A stretch of DNA of 64,000 bases from Atherinomorus stipes (Eukaryota > Chordata > Actinopteri > Atheriniformes > Atherinidae): the NCBI GenBank assembly GCA_023101725.1, contig JALJCO010003008.1, positions 558,001 through 622,000 on the forward strand, in the 5' to 3' direction. The notes under the pieces were generated by a model that was not told where the DNA came from, did not search any database, and worked only from the letters and a program-made list of their open reading frames with translations. The position numbers were made by a program, and so were the translations under genes. Positions 59,541 through 64,000 of the stretch are shown in pieces. Positions within the stretch are counted from its first letter, which is position 1. Each line of letters opens with the position of its first letter.

Positions 59541-61349
59541 ACTTCTTATATATGTATAAATTTTAGTCAAGACAAGTCACTGCTTCGTCAAACATTAGCA
59601 GGGAAACAAAAGGTTTAATTGTGTGAAGTAATTTTTTGCTTAGACAAAAACAAACCTTTCATTTGAAAATATCTTAAATCATCCACATCACAATTTTCTT
59701 AAGAATTTTTACAATGAAAAATGTTCTCTCTCTGAAAATATTTTTTTTCCAAAAAAGTCTCACAATGCATGTATTAGTGAGATCTGATTTTTTTGTGTGG
59801 CTGTTCAAATGACCATTTTTATTTTGAGTAAATTACAGCCCTCAAGTGACCCACATGTGAAGAATTTCAATAACAGGACGTGTCACATGCACCCTAAAAA
59901 CTGATAGGTTACAGTACGACCCCACAAGTCTCCTTTGGATTGTTGTATCCCCCAAAAACCTGTTAATTCTAAAATTTCCTTGTGCCTCCAGCACATCCCC
60001 AAACATGACCTCCATGTTTGTTCCGTATTAATCCTTTTGCTAATTTTGCTATTTCACCTCTTGCTACAGAGTGAGATCATCGCATTAATTCCAATTTGGT
60101 ATCGGATTTGAAGTACGAAAACACACAGTACAAAAGTGGCCCAGATCGGATTTTAAAAACCAGACGTGACTTGGCCTGTTCCCACTGTCAAAGAATCTCA
60201 CCTGAGTCAATTAAGGGCAAAAACATCAGATTTGGTTCACATTTGCTTGCAGTCTGAACGTAGCTTGTATATTTTAGTATATTTTACCCTGCAGTTCTCT
60301 GAAAGAATATTTTCTCTGGAAGGAATCCCCTCATTTTTAAACTGTTCTTACATTTCATTTAATGTCATCCTTTTACAAAATGTCCTCACAATTTTAAAAG
60401 TCCCTCCTTTTGCATAAATCTTTTGAAACAACCTGCTCACTTTAGTCTTTGCTCACAAAGATAGAAGTACAACCATTTATTCTAGCTTTATTTTCCAAAT
60501 GCAACACACCCACAAACATAAAAATAAGGATAAAGTCTACATCGCACCTGCTTTCGTATGCATGTCTGGTCACAAGCTCTATATGCTTGATGAAACTATA
60601 CGTACTGATGCAATGGACACGCTGCGTGAAAACACGAGAGCACCCCCAGCGATTCACTGCCAAACTAAAACCAAGAAACAATAAAGTCTCTCCTTTCTTC
60701 TCCTGCCCCTTACATCTCTGTCTCCATACCTTTACTCGCTTCATCCTTCATCCCTCCCACACTTACCTCTCCTCAGTCGCTTTTTAATCTCTGTTGGCTC
60801 TGACAGGTGAAATACATTTGTGATGCTAAAGCTCATAAAGAGGTAAAATTGTGATAAAGGGAGAAAATAATTCTCTCTCTAAAACGTCTCTATGTCTTAT
60901 CTCTTCACTTCCTCTCACACTCACCCCCCCATTAAAAGAGCTGAAACTCATTAGTCTGCTGTCAGCGGTGGCGGGATGAGAAAATGAGTGTGGGGGCCTT
61001 TTTATTTAAGTTGCAGTAATGTGCTTTACGACTGCACACACCTGTGTTATATGTTCTGTTACACGGTGGACATTTATATTCAGCTATACATTGTCAGAAC
61101 ACACACTTTGGTAGTCCTTCTAGTGTTACCAGAAAAGTGTTTGAGCAGTGTTGGGAAAGAGGCTTACCTTTAAGATTTTGTACTCAGGTTGAATATTTGT
61201 TCCAGAGGGTTCAGTCTTTTTTTTTCTTTTCTTTTACTGATGAGCAGAGTAATCTTGGCTAAAACCATGTTAAAGATGTGGACGCTGTCACCACAGAGTC
61301 ATGAAGAAAGGCGTTCTTCACACTCCCACACTGGGACTCCACACAAAAA
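59541..61349. other. Non-coding; one CACTG-style MITE scrap
   Basis: GTGGCCCAGATCGGATTTT and GGTTCACATTTGC at about 60138-60250 resemble an end of a fish MITE. Other frames here (for example 60442-60787) match no family I know. Confidence 0.3.
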
Positions 61350-61665
61350 GCAGCCTTTCCCAAACTGGGAGTTGGAACCCCCAGTTTGCTATTCTGGGGG
61401 TCTCATCAGGCTATATTAAAAATTCAGATTTGCCATTTTCTATGTGATAGAAACTGATTTTGAGCATTTTGTCACAGCATGAATACATAAAAATATATAT
61501 TGTCCTTATTTCTAAAGATTCAAATCTTTTTACACTCCTCAAATTTATTATCTTTGTCATCAGATTCTAGGAACAAAGCTATAAACAAAGGATGTTATCT
61601 GAATTTAGTTATAGAAGCTCATTTTTTCCTGGGGGTTGTGGCTCGGAAAGCTTCGGGACCCACTC
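61350..61665. mobile_element. Non-autonomous hAT (Charlie-like) element
   Basis: The left end is CAGCCTTTCCCAAACTGGGA and the right end is GGGGGTTGTGGCTCGGAAAG then CTTCGGGACCCACT. These resemble the CAGTGGTTCCCAAACTGGGG hAT termini of ZBED/Charlie-type elements. An 8-bp target duplication is not evident. The interior is non-coding. Confidence 0.45.
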
Positions 61666-62476
61666 TCTCATTTACTTTTTCTCTTCCCTTCCATTTCCAC
61701 TAAAGGATTGCCCCAACTGCTGGTCATAAAATGTAAAGCAAGCCAAAGAAATTTCTGCATTGGCTTCATTTGTTGACGCAAGGCTCGTTCATGCTCCTTT
61801 ACATACGTAAATGTGTTTGTTTCAAACGTCCCTGCCTTAATGAGTTCCCACATCAGTTTCAGATAATAGCATAAAAAGACATAAAAAGGGGCAATGCAAG
61901 TTTGCGCAACAGACAGCAGGGGTCTGCTCAGCCATTAAATCCAACACTACTTTTTCCTTTTCCTGGTCACATTTCAGCTGTAGTGCACCTTTGTCCCTGT
62001 GGTTTCCAGTGCTACTTCTTGCATCCACAAGAGTCCTGAAAACACACCAAATTATGCATGTAAAGAAAACTATCTTTTTTTAGTGTAGAGCATAAATGGG
62101 CCTTCAGCCACAAAAGTCAGGTTTGTGTTTATCTGTGGATTTCAACTCACTATTAGAAAATGGATCTCATTTCACATTTATGAAATGAGCAGTTTAACAA
62201 GCAAAGTCTGTGCAGCCATGAGAGTTTAAATGATATCTTGGATGCTTTCACTGAAGCATTTTCTTCGTAATCTTTTCTCTTTTTTTTTTATTCATTTCAT
62301 TTTTTTTTTCTAATTTGAAAGAAATGATCAGGTCTTGGACCTCTGGATTCCCTGAATGGCTGCAGTTTCTCGTCAATCTGGTCATCACTACCAGAAGATG
62401 AGCTAGTCTGAGCTTTGATGAGTAAATTAGCCCCACATTTAAGTGACTTTACAGTGTAATAATGGAGCATGTTTAC
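61666..62476. other. Non-coding; T-runs; open minus-strand frames of unknown meaning
   Basis: - strand frames at 61668-61853 and 61837-62028 resemble no family I can name. They could be remnants of the adjacent hAT group. Confidence 0.25.
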
Positions 62477-62613
62477 CCAGGATGGCTGTAAAGACTTCAA
62501 TCATGACCTGCATAAAGACCAAAATGGGACGGATGACAGCAAAAGTATAGGAGCTCATTAGGTCCAGCTGAATTCGCATTTCTGAAAACTTCTCAGTCAC
62601 ACTTCGAATCGCA
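62477..62613 (-). other. Candidate internal coding exon with hydrophobic segment
   Basis: On the - strand, CCCTGTCTTTACTGTTAAG is a fair acceptor. The 137-base block that follows is open in one frame: AIRSVTEKFSEMRIQLDLMS then SYTFAVIRPILVFMQVMIEV. It ends CTGG|GTAAAC, a fair donor. About 20 residues are hydrophobic enough for a membrane helix. I do not recognise the protein. If real, it is part of a - strand gene converging on cortexin. Confidence 0.33.
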
Positions 62614-64000
62614 CTTAACAGTAAAGACAGGGTGAGTGTTTCAAAAAGACAAATAACACTATGATGAAATAAAGATATAAAATAATACTTGAACAATAGA
62701 TCAGAAATTGAATAAATAAGACTTTTAACTGAATATAACAGGTTAGTTTAGCAAGAAAAGGCTGGTAAATGGCATAAAACAATTATGACCATTTTAAAGG
62801 AAAGTATGTAAAAAAAAAATTTGATATTTCTTTGTCATTTCATTTAGTCAGAGACTGTTTTCCCTGACAAAAGAAATAATATTAAATCATGTTAATATGA
62901 CGTTAAAAGTCTGGCAATTGATCTGTCATTATGGAAAATATGTTAAATAAAGTTGGATAAACATATTTCATTTAGTGAAAGACAAACAAAGAACAGACTG
63001 TTTTCCTTGGTTAAAACTAACAGAAGGTTAGATTAGCAAACATGCTCTGATTTCTGGCTGCAGAATTGGGGATTGTGACTCAAGTCCTCAAAAGGAAGTT
63101 TATTTCTGAACCCTTTAATTCTTCTGTCTGCCTTTTAACCATGCTCTTCTTCACCATCCCGTCTTCCTCCCACAACGTCATCTCTCTTCCTCTTCATTCT
63201 CATGTTCTTCCTTTGACTGCTTATCCTCCTCTTCCTCCTTGCCTTACACTAAGTCTGTTTACATAGGATTAGGAACTAAAGCAGCGCTCTCACTGCTGTA
63301 TTTTACCCTTTAAGGGAGTCCAGGACTGGATTTCTATTTCTGGTGGCTGTTTCTTTCAATGATGTGAGTGTTTATTGTAAACTTGGGAAAGGGCCACAGC
63401 TTCATTGATGAACTTTGCCCTTGAGATGCTAATGTGTTTGTTTTTTTACACTATACCTGAAGGAAAAATCCACCCAGACACAGACAGATCAGTGGAACAG
63501 TAGCTTGAGTTGGCACAGGCCCACGAGCCTGACATGTCAGGCGGCACGTTTACATGACACTATAACAAACAAATAAATGCAAGGCTTGTGTCAACTCATG
63601 AAATTACATATGAACTTATGGTTGCTTCAAGGATTTAAAGACTGCCGCTCTGCTCCAATGAGAATCAGATTTTATAACCACAGCATCATTTAACAAAAAA
63701 GACACTGAAACAATTAGACGATGTCTGTGTGTTGCTTTGGGCGATATCTACAGAGAAATTTATTTGCTGCAGAATGTGTTCGATGTTTTCTCATCACAGT
63801 CCTCAACAATCAATGTGCCAGACATAATTCAGTCTGGATCCTAAATCCCATCTAGGGCATTAACACTGGGACAAGGGCAGAGGTACATTTGAGTTGCCAG
63901 TTTGATTGCCGATCGTAACTCAACTTAATCGAGCCAGTAACCATATCCAGTGAGTCTGGGAGCCAAAACAATTAGAAATGGACCCAAACAAACAACCACA
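62614..64000. other. Non-coding; pyrimidine-rich tract
   Basis: A CT-rich stretch lies at about 63110-63245. No gene or element is recognised up to the end of the window. Confidence 0.35.

Overview
The window is vertebrate nuclear DNA, most likely from a ray-finned (teleost) fish. It is about 40% GC by eye and almost entirely non-coding. It carries introns or intergenic sequence, microsatellites and many decayed transposable elements of types common in fish: hAT-like and other MITEs, Tc1/mariner pieces, tRNA-derived SINEs, LINE remnants and a Ty3/gypsy pol remnant. There is no operon structure, and most long reading frames are chance openings or transposon relics.

One protein-coding gene is clear. 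It is a cortexin, closest to cortexin-3 (ctxn3), encoded on the + strand in a single coding exon at 52014-52271. A strong splice acceptor precedes that exon at 51909-51910, so the transcript has at least one upstream non-coding exon. The best candidate I can see is a promoter-like, exon-like block at about 8440-8829 that ends in a strong splice donor. That pairing would imply an intron of about 43 kb and is inference. A short uORF (51941-51988) lies in the 5' leader. A possible polyadenylation signal is at 52952.

Layout. 0.2-6 kb: MITE, LINE, LTR-like and hAT-like remnants and a long inverted repeat. 8.4-8.8 kb: candidate first exon. 9-19 kb: mostly plain DNA with a SINE and MITE pieces. 19.4-24 kb: three MITE-like elements with terminal inverted repeats (TIRs), two of them almost touching; one holds two perfect hairpins. 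25.9-28.7 kb: a dispersed repeat interrupted by a full SINE. 31.8-32.3 kb and 44.2-44.5 kb: purine-only stretches that look like assembly artefacts. 32.5-36.6 kb: repeats, a SINE tail, a deleted and frameshifted gypsy pol on the - strand, and an uninterrupted inverted copy of the 26 kb repeat. 41.0-43.7 kb: back-to-back MITEs. 51.9-53.0 kb: the cortexin exon. 53.8-62.6 kb: weak candidate exons on both strands, mixed with Tc1, RTE-like and hAT-like pieces and a palindrome-rich MITE.

No novel defence, metabolic or other multi-gene system is visible. The most useful leads are the cortexin gene structure, the hairpin-bearing MITEs, the suspected assembly artefacts and several unverified exons.
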